This document shows, piece after piece, positions 32,672-45,279 of a stretch of DNA of 64,000 nt; position 1 is the stretch's first letter, and each line of letters opens with the position of its first letter. Origin of the DNA: Corticium candelabrum (taxonomy: Eukaryota > Porifera > Homoscleromorpha > Homosclerophorida > Plakinidae); the NCBI RefSeq assembly GCF_963422355.1, contig NC_085091.1, positions 7,442,642 to 7,506,641 on the forward strand. Direction: 5' to 3'. The notes beneath the pieces were generated by a model. It was given only the letters and a program-made list of their open reading frames with translations. It did no database searches and had not been told where the DNA came from. Position numbers and translations under genes: made by a program.

Positions 32672-35103
32672 GTGGACTGCACAGAAACATGTACCTTGCT
32701 GGGCTCACCTGACGGGTTGGTAGACGCCCAGATGGGGGTAAAGACCCCACTTGCCCATTACGGAGAGGCAATAATAAGGTCACATCGTATCTCAAAAAAG
32801 ATGGGGAACTGGAAGTCTCCTGGTCCAGACAAGGTTTATAGTTTCTGGTCAAGCGTATCACGTGTCTTCACATTGATCTGACTCGTAACTACAACTGCTG
32901 GTTCAGAATCCAGACTCTGTACCCTACTGATTGTCTCAAGGAACAACCACTCTGATTCCTAAGAATGACATGACTGACCAGGCCAAAAATTACCGGCCTA
33001 TTACGTGTCTGTCTGTCTGTCTTCTATAAGACCCTCACCTCAGTCATCAGGCAGAGGATTGCAGGGCATTTGGATCAGAGAAACCTCATGACTCCGGAGC
33101 AGAAGGGTTGTCGACAGGGATCTTTTGGTACAAAGGATCAGCTGTTGATCAACAAGCTGCTTACCGAAGACTGTAAGACCAAGCACAAGAGCTTGAGCAT
33201 GGCTTGGGTGGACTACCAGAAAGCCTATGACAGCGTGCCACACAGTTGGTTGCTCCAATGCCTTCAGATGCATAAGATCAGTCCAGTCTTGTGCAAGTTC
33301 TTGTCAGGTGTGATGAAGAGTTGGAGGACACCAATGGTGCTTTCTTGCGGGAACAGTACGATCAAGACAAGGCTTATGCAGATCAGGAGGGGTATTTTCC
33401 AAGGTGACTCACTTCTCCACTTCTCTTCTGTATGGCTCTCAATCCTCTGAGTAAGGAGTTGAACAGAACCGGTTACGGCTACCAGATGACCACTGGGCAT
33501 AGTAAGACTGCCAAACGTCAGCTCATCGGTCATCTACTTTACATGGATGATCTGAAGCTGCATGGCAGAAACTCTGATCAGTTGGATGGGTTGCTGCAAA
33601 CGGTTCGTGCCTTCTCTGATGATGAAGTTTGGTCTGGACAAATGTGCTGTTGCACACTTTGTCAACGGCAGGCTATCTGGACACAACTCTGGAGTGACGG
33701 TAGAAAAAACGGACACCATCAACTGTTTGGAATTTGGAACCGGGTCAAGTCTACAAGTACTTGGGTGTAGATGAAAGTAACGGTATTGGGAACAGCATGA
33801 TGCGGGAGAGACTCCGTCGTGAGTACTTCCGCAGAGTAAAGTTGGTTCTCCGGACTGAGTTGTATGGTCGGAACAAGATTCTAGCCATCAATGAGTTTGC
33901 ACTACCGGTTCTCACTTACGGTTTTGGCGTCATTCATTGGGGGTGCACAGACCTGCAGCAGCTCGATCGACGGACAAGAAAGCTCCTCTCTATATGCACG
34001 GTGTCCACCATCCTTCTGCAGACGTTGATCGACTGTACGCTCCTTGCAGTGATGGGGGTAGGGGGTTACAACAGATTGAGTCGACATATCAATCTTGTAT
34101 TGCGAGACTGAACTGTTACCTTGCTTACATTTCTGATCATTTCATACAGATGATACGGGAATGTGACTCTGCAAAATCTTCACATTCGATCAAGCGCATG
34201 GCTTGTCGCTTTACTGCACAGCTGCGGAGGAGTCCTGCTTCGGACGACAAGTCGAAGAGATTACACAGGAATGCATTCATCTCGGTTGAAGGTGGCTTTG
34301 AGCAAGCGCCTCAAACAGATGCGAGATATTACAGTACGTGTTGCAGTTCTCTTCGTGCGCGGTCTTGGAGCAGGAAGCCTATGCACGAGCAGTATCGCCG
34401 TCTCACTGAGCAACAGCCCGTGGAAAGGAAAGAGACCTACGGATGGCTAAAGACAGCGAATCTTCCTGCTGCAACTGAGGAACTGGTTGTTGCTGCTCAA
34501 GACCAAGCTCTTCGGACTCGGTACTATGCGCGGAAGATTCTACATCGTGATGTCAGTCCTACTTGCCGCATGTGTAGTGTAGGCCTGGAAACAGTCGACC
34601 ACATTGTGGCAGGCTGTAGTGCCTTGGCACCGATGGACTACACTGATCGACACAATCAGGTGGCCTCCATCATTTACTGGGATGTTTGTCGCCATTTTGG
34701 GCTTCCAGTGGAGAGCAGATGGTACCGGCATCATCCTGATGGGCTTATGGAGACGGATGACATTACTATGATGTGGGATACCACCATCCTCACTGCCAAG
34801 AAGATCAAAGCCAATCGTCCAGACATCTGTCTCAGAAATAAGAAGACAAACACTTGTCTTCTTATTAATATCAGCTGTCCTGCTGATGGCAACATTGGTA
34901 AGAAACATGCTGAGAAGTTGGCGAAGAACAGCGACTTGCAAGTGGAGATAAACCGCATGTGGCATTGTCGGACACTGGTGGTTCCGGTGGTCTTGGGAGC
35001 TTTGGGCACAGTGTACGCAGGTATTTTGCACGTTGGCTGGACATTATTCCAGGTCATCACAACCTGCAGTGTACTTACAGAAAACAGTGCTTCTGAGATC
35101 TAA
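32672..35103 (+). pseudogene. REL-endonuclease LINE (R2/NeSL-type) polyprotein, frameshifted
   Basis: Fragments in changing frames: NWKSPGPDKV (32809), AWVDYQKAYDSVPHSWL and FQGDSL (33199-33410), LLYMDDLKLHGRN with the Tyr-Met-Asp-Asp polymerase site (33534), the thumb region (33734-34111), then one long frame 33937-35103 with a zinc knuckle (CRMC...H...C, then RHNQV) and RPDICLRNKKTN with a following acidic/hydrophobic strand typical of the restriction-like endonuclease. At least three frame changes show the element is dead. The 3' UTR runs to about 35640. Expected activity of an intact copy is target-primed reverse transcription in the nucleus. Confidence 0.85.
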
Positions 35104-35338
35104 TGGGATCCTTCGTAAAGTCATGTCTTCTTTCTAGGCAGCCGTGATGATCTAAGTACTTCTGAAGCAGGGTTTGCTTCCGGTACTTGTAATAGACTTT
35201 ACAAACCAGACTGATCTGGTTGAGCACGACATAATAGACAGTAAATTATAAAACTTGTCTTTCTTTTATATTTATCTAGCTTTGTCCATGAGACTATAAC
35301 TCGTTTCAGTCGTTGGGAAGTTCTGTGGTCTGGCGAAC

Positions 35339-35414
35339 TAGCCTGGGCCTCCCAGACCGCTGTAGCAAACAATTTTGAATCGGCGCTATACACGGGTTTG
35401 GGAGGCCGAGGCTA
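35339..35414. mobile_element. 76-bp MULE-type MITE
   Basis: Ends TAGCCTGGGCCTCCCAGACC and GGGAGGCCGAGGCTA are inverted, and the perfect 9-bp duplication CTGGCGAAC flanks it (35330-35338 and 35415-35423). The other LINE copy has the unoccupied site near 32540 (CTGGCAAAC). Same terminal class as 16287-16973 and 23747-24797. Confidence 0.85.
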
Positions 35415-35639
35415 CTGGCGAACGGTCTGTTGACGTTTGCTGGTGGTCCTTGATATTCACTAGGCGTGATGTACCTTTCGCGGTCATCGTAATGCCTACA
35501 ATCTATATCGAATTTGCTAGTTATTGAGTAGTTACTGTGTGGACTACACAGAAACATGTACCCAGGTGGGCTCACCTGCCGGGTTGGTGAGCGCCCAGAT
35601 GGGGTAGAGACACCACTTGCCCATCATGGAGGACCATAA

Positions 35640-36660
35640 CGACACAATCAAGAGCATTGTACAGTTAACTTCTAAGGGGCAACAAGAAACCTACAAATAA
35701 CATACACCAACAATACGTTACGTACATGTCATCTAGACAATAGTACTAGAATTAGCAGTTGTATTAGAATGACTTGGCCACTAATTTGAGCCATTCCACT
35801 CTTGTCAATGTGAGCTGATACAAATTAGGTAACTACATCAATACACAAACCTAAAACATATTTAAACGTGCATACCTGTTCTAACACTACACACAAATAG
35901 AACACAAGTGTAAGAACGTGATTTGTGTAAGATGTCATAACTCCTCTCGGTCTGCTTTTTAATTCATGATCAGAAAATCGGCTTTTGCAAAAAAAGTTTA
36001 GAGATGCGCTGTCTAGGGAGGGACGAGTCGAAGCAATTATTGCATTTGCAGTAGCGTCTGCGCGCGTTATTTTCTACGTGATCAAAAACATTAAATAATC
36101 TTAGAGGTGTCTATGTCTATCTAGATGCGTACTTAGAGCAGCAACATGTACACGTATGCATGTGTCTAAATTTACACTCTCGGTGTGTCCAGCCTACGTA
36201 TGCGACACTTTATAGACAGCTGAAGAGATCGCGAGACACTCTGAAGACTGAACTAGAATCTAAACGCTTACCGAAGCACGCCATCTTAACTCTCATGCAG
36301 GTGCAGCAGGAGCAACTTCTCAGCAAGAGAAAAAGTAAAACGACTGGAAACAGTATTAATTTGTACACAACTTCGTCTGTCGCACATGCAACTCGACAGC
36401 AAAACCCAACAAATGCATGTGAGTTGTGGAGTTGTAACGGTAGTTAGACAAGCCTTACTAATGGTAACTTCGTTTCTGGTCATGCATGTGCAGCCTATAC
36501 GTCTATACTCCACCTCGTACAGCGAAGATGGCCTAACGTCGAGGCTACAAGCTCTAGACAACTTTAATTGTCTGTGAGAGTTAAATGTCCCATAGTTGAC
36601 ACCATTACTATGACAACGCAACCATGCCCAGAAAAACGCTAGCTAACAGTCAACTATCAA
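35640..36660. other. Stretch with one unsupported reading frame
   Basis: A plus-strand frame of 95 codons at 36160-36447 is Lys/Gln-rich and could be an exon, but it has no recognisable domain and no clear splice partners. Nothing else is seen. Confidence 0.4.
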
Positions 36661-36665
36661 GGGTG

Positions 36666-37583
36666 TGTGCATCTTTTATTCTGGATCCTTCGTGCAAACG
36701 GGATCCGAAAAATTTCTTGCAAACGGGATCCGAACAGCGTGCTGATACCGACTGCTTCAACCTTTTCATCGATAACAGTGCAACGTCTCTTCGCTTACTC
36801 TAGCAGTTGTACGGCCGCGCTCATTACGGCGACGCGGAGGTTGCCATTTGCATAATGCCTTTCACTGTGCCAAATGCAACGAAACATGTCACAGATCGCT
36901 TTGCAACTATTTTTTGCAGACTCTAAAAACTAAAAGAAGACCAGAGAACAAGTTTGGAGTCGCTGCGTTGTTTTCTCGATTTACTACAAAAAGGATCCCG
37001 TTTGCACGAAACTTCGTGCAAATGGGATCCCACATGTTCTCCTCTGCACATCGCTTTGCAACTATTTTTTGCAGACTCTAAAAAATAAAAGAAGACCAGA
37101 GAACAAGTTTGGAGTCGCTGCGTTGTTTCCTCAATTTACTACTTGTTCTCTGTTCTTCTTTTATTTTTTGGAGTCTGCAAAAAATAGTTGCAAAGCGATG
37201 TGCAGAGGAGAACATGTGGGATCCCATTTGCACGAAGTTTCGTGCAAACGGGATCCTTTTTGTAGTAAATCGAGGAAACAACGCAGCGACTCCAAACTTG
37301 TTCTCTGGTCTTCTTTTAGTTTTTAGAGTCTGCAAAAAATAGTTGCAAAGCGATCTGTGACATGTTTCGTTGCATTTGGCACAGTGAAAGGCATTATGCA
37401 AATGGCAACCTCCGCGTCGCCGTAATGAGCGCGGCCGTACAACTGCTAGAGTAAGCGAAGAGACGTTGCATTGTTATCGATGAAAAGGTTGAAGCAGTCG
37501 GTATCAGCACGCTGTTCGGATCCCGTTTGCAAGAAATTTTTCGGATCCCGTTTGCACGAAGGATCCAGAATAAAAGATGCACA
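36666..37583. mobile_element. 918-bp palindromic (foldback) element with GGATCC-motif arrays
   Basis: The left half is the near-perfect inverse of the right half, centred near 37124. Ends TGTGCATCTTTTATTCTGG; flanked by the 5-bp duplication GGGTG (36661-36665 and 37584-37588). The motif GCAAACGGGATCC or its near copies recurs many times in both arms, and each arm holds a smaller palindrome around GCACGAAACTTCGTGC. A direct internal duplication (CGCTTTGCAACTATTTTTTG) occurs in each arm. No transposase. Reading frames in it are mirror images and not genes. Confidence 0.9.
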
Positions 37584-37589
37584 GGGTGT

Positions 37590-38870
37590 ACTATAGCATT
37601 GCCCTAGAGTAAAATCTAAATGCTCGCTGAATGCTCAGGGCGCGATTTCCCTCGGCAGCATGCAAGTGTAGATCATAATTAAGATAGGGCCGAAACTTTC
37701 TTGACAAGAGTGAGGCCATGGAACGATCTTTAGAGCTAATCATGTAAAAGCGACGTCTCGATTTATAGTCAAGCAATAACGAAGTACTATACGTACGTAC
37801 GTTCAAGCTAGCGACAACAGCCATAGGTGAAAACACATGCAGTGACAGAAACTGCACGCACAGCCATACGGAATACGTATCTCTAAAGACATTCGCGCTA
37901 TATTTGCAAATTCAACTATTAAAAACACAAACTCGGTCATTACATGTGACCAATATTACTATCACCATGTATACTATTGTTAAAGTTAAAGTGTTATTTA
38001 AGAGAGTCAACTAGTAATCAGTCCTTCATCCGGATTGTAACCGAACAGCCACTAATTGAATCAAATGCTACAAATCGGAAAGTCCCGTATAAAATATGTA
38101 TGTTCGGATATAATTAATTTTATGCACGCATCTTCAATTCTAAACAATTCTTATCCCGTGCGATATCTCGTCTAGTTAGTAGAGTTCGTCCAATTGACAT
38201 TTCAAAGAGATAGATTGCGAATTATCTTTTTACACACAGAATCTAGCTGAGACGAGCAACCGTGAAAACCGATGATGCTATTGCAGTGACGGTGACTCGG
38301 CTAACAATGACGACCATGCAGACAGTACCCTTATAGGTAGATCTCCCCTTGGTGTTACGTTTCAATCAATCAAACCTATGACGTTTTAAACCACTCCCAT
38401 ATGCAGCTTTGGACACCGCCCTGATCGCCCCCTATCTTATTCTGTATCTTAGAAATTCGTGGAATTTAAGGCGTGGTCTAACAGCCTAACCGACTCTTTA
38501 CAGCTTCTAGATCTCCTCAATTTTCCACTCACTGATCTACCAGGTGCATGACTCTAGTGACTCTCGAGAAAATGGGCTACAACTACGACTACTGGTTGTA
38601 GACGACCACGCATAGTTAGAAATGATTGCATACTGTGTCTCCCTCGGACATCCGCTGCGAGCTAATTAATTATGTGCAAACTTATCTTGTCATCAATATC
38701 CCAGGCTCTGGGTGTAGTCGCTTGCATCTCATTACAACAAGAACCTGCTGTAGTTCTATCGTGCTAAATCGTACAGTCTAACGGCATAGACCGTTTGATT
38801 ATACTTGTTAAGCGCTTTCAATCGATACCGCTAAAGCCCTACGAGACTATTTGGTTACGCGTCGCCGGGC
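37590..38870. other. Intergenic stretch upstream of the first Niban gene
   Basis: No coding region or repeat boundary recognised. Confidence 0.5.
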
Positions 38871-38880
38871 CAATGCAGAG

Positions 38881-38927
38881 CACGTGGTGGCATTAGAGGC
38901 GTGTTCATAAGAACTATCTAGGCGTGT
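38881..38927 (+). promoter_or_regulatory. Candidate promoter motif cluster of Niban gene 1
   Basis: CACGTGG at 38881, GGCGTGT at 38898 and GGCGTGT at 38921, 54 bp before the ATG. The same three words in the same order and almost the same spacing precede the second Niban gene. A CCAAT-like GCCAATGC lies just upstream at about 38869. Confidence 0.5.
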
Positions 38928-38980
38928 CTACGGGATATTCTGCACTCTTTCTCGCCGATCGGTACAGGTTACTTTCCGTC

Positions 38981-41900
38981 ATGGGAGTCGGTCCGTTTGC
39001 GAGTCCTGTTTCCGATGAGCAGATGACCAAGATCAAAGGTAAAGCTCCAGACACTTTTTTACCTGATCAGAAAGCGCGATGCCGACAAATGTCCGTCGTG
39101 TGTGTGCATCTAGAACTGATGGAGACTATACTCAAGACATTCACGTTGGAGTACACGAAGGCCTACGCTATTGCGTTGGTAAAACACATTGAAGAAGAAC
39201 TGAAGCAGGGGAAAGGAGAAGAATGGCAGTTGATGGAGCGGCCGGTAGGTTGAGTAGCTCGAAATTTGCATAACTGCTCTGGACGTTGCCTGCGTGTATG
39301 GTTTCTACAGGAGGACTCTCTTACCACACCTCTCAAAACCGGTTACCTGATGAAGCAAGGCAGCGTACGCAAGAAGTGGCTTCGACGATTTTTTGTCGTA
39401 AGACCAAACTTTAAGATCGATTACTATGAAAGTGAAGAGGTGAGAACTCGAAATAGCATGCGAGTCCTAATTGTGCTGCGTCGATATCGACTTGCGTTGC
39501 AGATCTACAACAAGGGAGGAAAAGTGAAGAAGACCATCTCCTTATGCGGTTATTCCTTATCTACTGATCTAGCGAAAGACCTCCTTGCACGTGCTCAGGA
39601 GCTTGCTGCAAAAATGGGTATAAAATAACATATTTGCATTAGATGAATGCCGCACCATTCTCTTGCAACCACTAGATAAGCGCTAATACTACATTGAAAA
39701 CGTCCAATATTTAGTTTTGCTTTCTAGCAGGAAAGTACAGTAGCCAAACTAAAGGCTGATACTTCACTAGCTTCAGGGAACCTTTGGCTATGAGGGTGTC
39801 GGGTGTCATTACCAGTTTCTTCAAGTTGCCTACAATGATGGCGGAGCTGGGGGAAGAGGGGGCTATGCCCCCAACTTGACCATCAACAACTGCGAAGAAA
39901 GTTTGGAAGAAAAGTATTTGAATTTTCATTCTCCAGTATGATAGGGTTGTGACCTTTAAATGTGTATAAGCGCTTTCTGTTGTCTAAGAAGAGTGTTTAC
40001 GTTTATAAAGGTCAACATTAGAAAGCGCTTCCCAACAGGAAAAAGCTCACCTTACTTCATGTACTCTGATGTCCTTTCATGCCCCACCCCACCCCCAACT
40101 TGCGACTCGCTCCCTGTCCCTGGCCTATTATAGTTTAGTATAACACATGGTGCTCAGTCCATTTCACCTTTTGGCAAGAGATTCATTAGAGAAGGAAACT
40201 GATTTAATTGATGATAAAGAGCAGTCATAGTTGGAAAATATGTCTCTTATCTTTTGATAAAACTATATATGCTCCATACATAGTACTATAGCAGACCTCT
40301 CAATTCTCACGATTTCGTCGTGAGACTCACGATTTACAGGCATGTCTCACGCTCTCACCATTTACGACCAATTCTCACGATTGCCAGTCTTTTCTCCCCG
40401 ACAAGCCTACCGTGAGACTCTCTTGACAGTCGTTTTTGCAGACTCATTAGCTCCATCTTTCTGGACATAGCGGATTCTTTGAACTAGACTCTATGTATGG
40501 CTCTGCTTGCTTGTATCTGGGGTATCCAGTGTATCTACCTGCAGTGAAAGTAACGTTTGGAAGTTCGAGGCAAAGCCTTGGCACACACAAACGTAAAGCA
40601 AGGCCAACATGTAATCTGTTGACCACGCCTAGTTTGGATATGTTTAATGGGCGTGGTCATTTAAAAAGACAGTGTCACGATTTGGTTCATAAATAGTTGA
40701 GAGGTCTGCTATAGCTAGCTATACAGTAAACATGTCATTTCTTGGTGTTACAGCTTTTTCTCAACCAAGGAATGAAAAGCCCTAAGTTAATAGTTCGATA
40801 CAAACGTACTACACCAAACAGCGCTATGGTGCCACAGGTGGCACCAGAGGCTGGTTTGGGGCACCAGAGGCTGGTTTGGGGCACCAAGCAATAGAGATTA
40901 ATTTGGCACTAAGGCTTGAAGTCACTCAAGCAGATGGTGATGTCATGAATGTGACTGAAGAGCTGTGAACACAAGACATCACGAATGTCAACCACAGCCA
41001 CTCGTCCCTTAGTCCATGTGCTGTAGTGTTTAGGATTTCCCCGGATGTGTCATTTCCATTGGGCATCAGGATACGTTCCTGGTGCCACACAAAGGCACCA
41101 GAACTTGGCCACCCCTGGAACATAGTATCATGATGCATAACTCAAGTCAACAAATAAGCTAGAGTTTCTGAAATCTAGCTTATCAAATATCTAAGTAGCT
41201 AAATCACTCAATCATTAATGTTTTACTTTATCTGCCGCGCTGTGGCAGGTGTACCTAACTGCCTTCATTGTGCTCTGCCACTCTGATTTTGTTCGAAAAG
41301 TCTTTTGTGTAGTGACTTTGTTGCTACAGTTATAAGCATACCATACGGTCTTGTGTTGCTACGTAGTAGAAACTCTGTTTGACATGCACAGGTTTGCACT
41401 GATAGATAATATTCTGTTGTACTATGTACTATGTCAGGTATGGATGCCGGAGATCTTCCAGCCGTGGCAACTTATCCTGATTTCTCTTGGGAAGCTCACC
41501 ATGAACGACGACGTTGTTACTTCATGCAAGCTGAAAATGACCAGGAGAAAGAGGAATGGGCAAGGGTCTTTGACTTGTGCTGCAGACACTGCGAAGGTCT
41601 TTTCAGGTTTATAATACTCAGACTGGTGTTGTATGTGATCTGATGTTGTTGCAGGTTTCAACAGCACAGACCCTGTAGCAGTTGCAGCCTTTGAAAAAGC
41701 CATCACAAAAACCAGACAGGAACTGGGTCACTGGGACAGCTGGACATGTGGTGGTTCTGAAACACAGGTAGAAAATGAAAAAGAGTAAACAATTGTTTGC
41801 ACTAGTGTATTGATATCAAGCTTTATTATGCAGATACTCAGTGATCTGATTGTAGATGAGCTGGATCAGACAATGTTGGGTGAAATCTTTCAAAATATCA

Positions 41901-43696
41901 AAGGCCCAGCTGGTTTGAGAATGACTATTAAAAACAAGGTATAGCTGCTGTTGTATGCTGCTAAGTGCATTAATTATTAAGTTAATTGTCGGGTAGACAT
42001 ACACATAACAAGCAGAAAAATAGAAATATGATCCTCACATGCAACTCGAGATGCTAATGTCACTTTTACTCCCTAATGCCTTATGCATGATCTAATCACT
42101 TCTTTGGTATTTCTATTTGTCTGATAAACATGATTGCTGTTGTACTGTTGTTTGGTAATCAATTCAGTTTTAGTAATTCATCCTTTTTCTAAATTTTTGA
42201 TGTACAAACATATGGAAACGTATTGAAATTAGTAAATCAAATCTGAATGTGCTAGTGGTGACAGGTGATAGAGTGTACAAAAATGTTGTTTACATTCATG
42301 CCGTGTTCAAATAGTAATTTTTTGTGTGATGATATGTTGCCTGAAATAATTTGTTGAGGTCTGCTGTAGGTTTTGCAAGTTCTTGATACTATGGTGATGG
42401 CAGCAGTAACTCCAGCCTATAAAGCAATGGAAACAGCCGTGAATGCATTGCGCAGTCGCATAGAGGGTGTCATTCGTTCAAAGATTGAACCAATTTTCCA
42501 AGCCAAGGAAAAAATCAAGGAAAAAATCCAGAGTAAGCTGTAAACTTTCTAAACGGGCAAAGCTAATAACTATATGAATTTAGATGCAGTACTGAAGACC
42601 ATCAACCCTGTGTTATCAGAGAAAGTAACTCCCAGGCTAGCAGGCATTATAGAAATTCTGATATCACCGGTATAGAACTAAGAGACAGTAGAGATTAGAT
42701 TTGCTATGCACCAAGCTGCATGTAATATTTGTCACAATTGCAGATGACAGATGCATTCAAGGAGACACGTGTTGTCTTTGATGGCCAGATGGTGCACCTT
42801 GAAAGGACAGTCAGAGAAAGAAATGGTTTTGGTGAAAGCCTGGCACCTGTACGTTTGTCAACAAATCAAGTTTGTTAGCTCAGCTATCCTAATGAAAGCA
42901 ACTTTGATTTGTTTAGCACTTCAGTGGTCTTGACTGCACACCGAGAAACCCCAGTCTGATGCGAAATGCCTTCAAAAGGGTTGATGCAATGGAAGCACCA
43001 CTGTGGGCTCTTCAACAGTTCTTTGATGACATCGATCCAGGGACACTCATCAGTGAAGCTAACGACACCCTAAGCAAAGTTGCTGCAGTTAACATTTGTT
43101 GATTTTTAAGATCACTTTTGACCGTTGATTACAGATTCTTGATATGGCTGTTTACACATTTGAGAAGATGCTGGAACAGGAAGTTACAACCCAACCAGCC
43201 ATCAAGTCGAATGGTGCAGCTGCAGAAGCAGCAGTGCAAAAACTGAAAAGTGATGTGCGACAAGTGAGTTTTGCACTGAGCACATGTTTTGTACTGAGCT
43301 CACCTCGATTTGATTATTAAACAGAGATTTGGTGTGGATGCTAATAAAGCAACGGTTGCTTACTATAGAGAAGTCATGATGAAAATTGTCATGCCATTCT
43401 TGCTCAAAGTAGTCACACCATTGACAGATCCTGTAAGATAAAGGGTTGATCGTCGACAGTGATGTAGAGACTTTTGATTGATTTGTTATAGGTACTTGAA
43501 CCCATCAATAGCATTATTCCAGAGCCATTTCAAGAGCTTATTAATATTAAAGCAGAATTTGAGAGTGTGCTGGAAGGCCTTGTAGGAGGAGCGATTGACA
43601 CGGGTGAGTAACATTAATTTTTTGATATTTATGATATTTAACAAGTCTTGCTTTGCCCTTTTTTCTGTAGTTATTGAAAGTGTTACTTCTTCGTAA
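38981..43696 (+). CDS. Niban-family protein 1 (FAM129-like)
   Basis: Fifteen exons: 38981-39038, 39114-39244, 39311-39439, 39503-39617, 41438-41596, 41655-41767, 41834-41938, 42370-42532, 42584-42669, 42744-42848, 42917-43078, 43135-43263, 43325-43432, 43492-43603, 43671-43696; total 1701 bases, 566 residues. All junctions keep phase; the donor after exon 11 (AAA|GTTGCT) is weak. Starts MGVGPFAS, with Gly2 as a possible myristoylation site. Residues about 64-180 form a split PH domain (LKTGYLMKQGSVRKKWLRRF, FVVRPNFKIDYYE, then EEWARVFDLCC). The rest is helical with GHWDSW, IVDEL, MAAVTPAY and FEKML blocks in the order of vertebrate Niban proteins. Niban proteins are cytosolic/membrane-associated and linked to stress and translation control in mammals; the role here is inferred. 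Intron 4 (1.8 kb) holds a TIR element. Confidence 0.9.
40286..40714. mobile_element. Short TIR element (MITE) in intron 4 of Niban gene 1
   Basis: The ends CTATAGCAGACCTCTCAA and its exact complement at 40697-40714 are 18-bp inverted repeats. The interior has repeated TCTCACGATTT words and an internal inverted GACCACGCC/GGCGTGGTC pair. No coding capacity. The superfamily cannot be told; TA-type target duplication is possible. Confidence 0.7.
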
Positions 43697-43845
43697 GCAG
43701 CAAGTTGATGGACTCAACAACAAAAACTACTGGCAAGCTGGCAAATGCTAATTTTTTGTTTACTGCATTTTTTAGAACGTTGACACGGTAACAGTTTTCT
43801 GTGCTTTGCTTGTTGCGAGAGGTGTATTGACATCTCAGAATTAGA

Positions 43846-43903
43846 ATTGTCATATGGGCACTGGACAGACTAGCGCGAGAGAGTCTGGGGACGAGGCTAC
43901 CTC
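43846..43903. mobile_element. Solo end of the 23747-type MULE foldback element
   Basis: About 58 bp, from AATTGTCATATGGGCACTGG to GGGGACGAGGCTA, match the right end of the element at 23747-24797. The other end is missing. Confidence 0.8.
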
Positions 43904-43909
43904 AGAATG

Positions 43910-44750
43910 GCATCCTGCTATACGTTTCTTAAATGTGTTGTGTTGCTCTTCTTGCTATCGAGACAGATGGCTAGCTGCAATGCACTGACTGCAAGAGACT
44001 GCACACGTCACTACAGACCCATAACAGACTAAACTGTTCATCACAACTTTGAAATATTTAAAAACTATGGACCTAAGGCCACACTCATGTACAGAATGGA
44101 TTAGCAAAGTAGGCGTGGCTAACCAAATGGGCGTGGTTTGAGTAGGTGTGGCTTGGCAAAACAATTTCCGGCACGCCATTACTAATTCATGCTGAGAACA
44201 CAAGTAAACGTAGATTCACCTTTACATTGAATTCTTACCTCAGTCAGTTTTCCACATGTTCGTTTGCCGACTTGACGCAACTGAGCCATCCTGCATAATG
44301 AAGGTGTGGCCGTGGAGAGTGGGCGGAGCCTGGCCCAGCCCGTCATGATCCAGGAGAACCAACGTCGGCGCGAATCCGGGACTTCAGACTGGAAACCGAC
44401 CCAACTCACCTTTCACGTGGGTAACCACGGAGATTTAATAGAATAAAGAATAGGGGAAAAGACCTCCCAAGCACGAGCTCATGCGACATCGGGATGGGAG
44501 GGTAGGAAACGAAAAGAAACACACGCACTCTGGGACGACTGCTGCGCTGTGGCGGGCGAGATAATCGCTAGCGAAGCGCATGCTCCGTTCATCGCAATAC
44601 CCTCGTGAGTCCGCTCAGCAGCGCATCTCCGAACGAATTCAAACGTCTAATTAACTGGTTCGTTAAACTCTATTAGAAAATCAAACTAACTTGTCTCAAT
44701 GAGGTATGCCAAGAGCATCTCGAAACTCATTTGAGTTTCTGATTTAGTTT
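43910..44750. other. Intergenic stretch with GGCGTGG repeats
   Basis: Between 44100 and 44160 the words AGGCGTGGC, GGGCGTGG and AGGTGTGG follow one another. The rest has no supported gene; minus-strand frames at 44182-44409 show no recognisable domain. Confidence 0.4.
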
Positions 44751-44752
44751 CA

Positions 44753-44825
44753 ACAAATTTGTGTTCCAGAAATTAAATTGCAATAGCTAGACTACTGCAA
44801 TTTAATTATTGGAACACAAATTTGT
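44753..44825. repeat. Short perfect-stem inverted repeat
   Basis: AACAAATTTGTGTTCCA and AATTAAATTGCA are repeated inverted on the other side of a small loop (GCTAGACTA), giving a stem of about 32 bp. It directly precedes the LINE-like fragment. Confidence 0.8.
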
Positions 44826-44834
44826 TATTAGTAA

Positions 44835-45146
44835 ATGATGAAAGCTAATTCCAGACTTGTACTAGACAAAGTATGGTTAAAAATTGTGGACATGAAACTT
44901 TTTCCGGTACTGGCATTTGGTTCTCATCTTTGGGATTATGATAGATCTGATGTATCATACATGGTTAATCAAGCATTTCGAGAGGGCGTCAGACGCGGGC
45001 TTGGGATGAGGAAATATGAATCCATTCATGATAGGCTGAAGGATGATTTCAAAGAAGCTATGACAAGGGCTAAGGACATGAGGCTTAAATATTTACGTAG
45101 AGCAGGACAGTGGGTTAATTATCTGGTGAGAGGGCTATTATATTAG
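44835..45146 (+). pseudogene. LINE-like C-terminal fragment
   Basis: A 103-codon frame with KLFPVLAFGSHLWDY, FREGVRRGLGMRKYE and RLKDDFKEA. The WDY/LGMR arrangement resembles the region after the polymerase in some LINE ORF2 proteins, but no catalytic motif is present. Low certainty; it could be a free-standing exon. Confidence 0.35.
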
Positions 45147-45279
45147 CTGTAGATAAAAAGTTGCATGTAGGAATGATGTAGATTTATTGTAGTTTGTGTT
45201 GTCTGTTGTAGTTGGTGTATTTTGTAGTCTGTTAGCTGTACGTCTTATGTATGGCGTGCGATCTCTGCCAAAACTCCCA

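Noticed and set aside
36667..37601. Mirror-image reading frames on both strands
   Set aside because: They come from the palindromic element and have no gene-like features.
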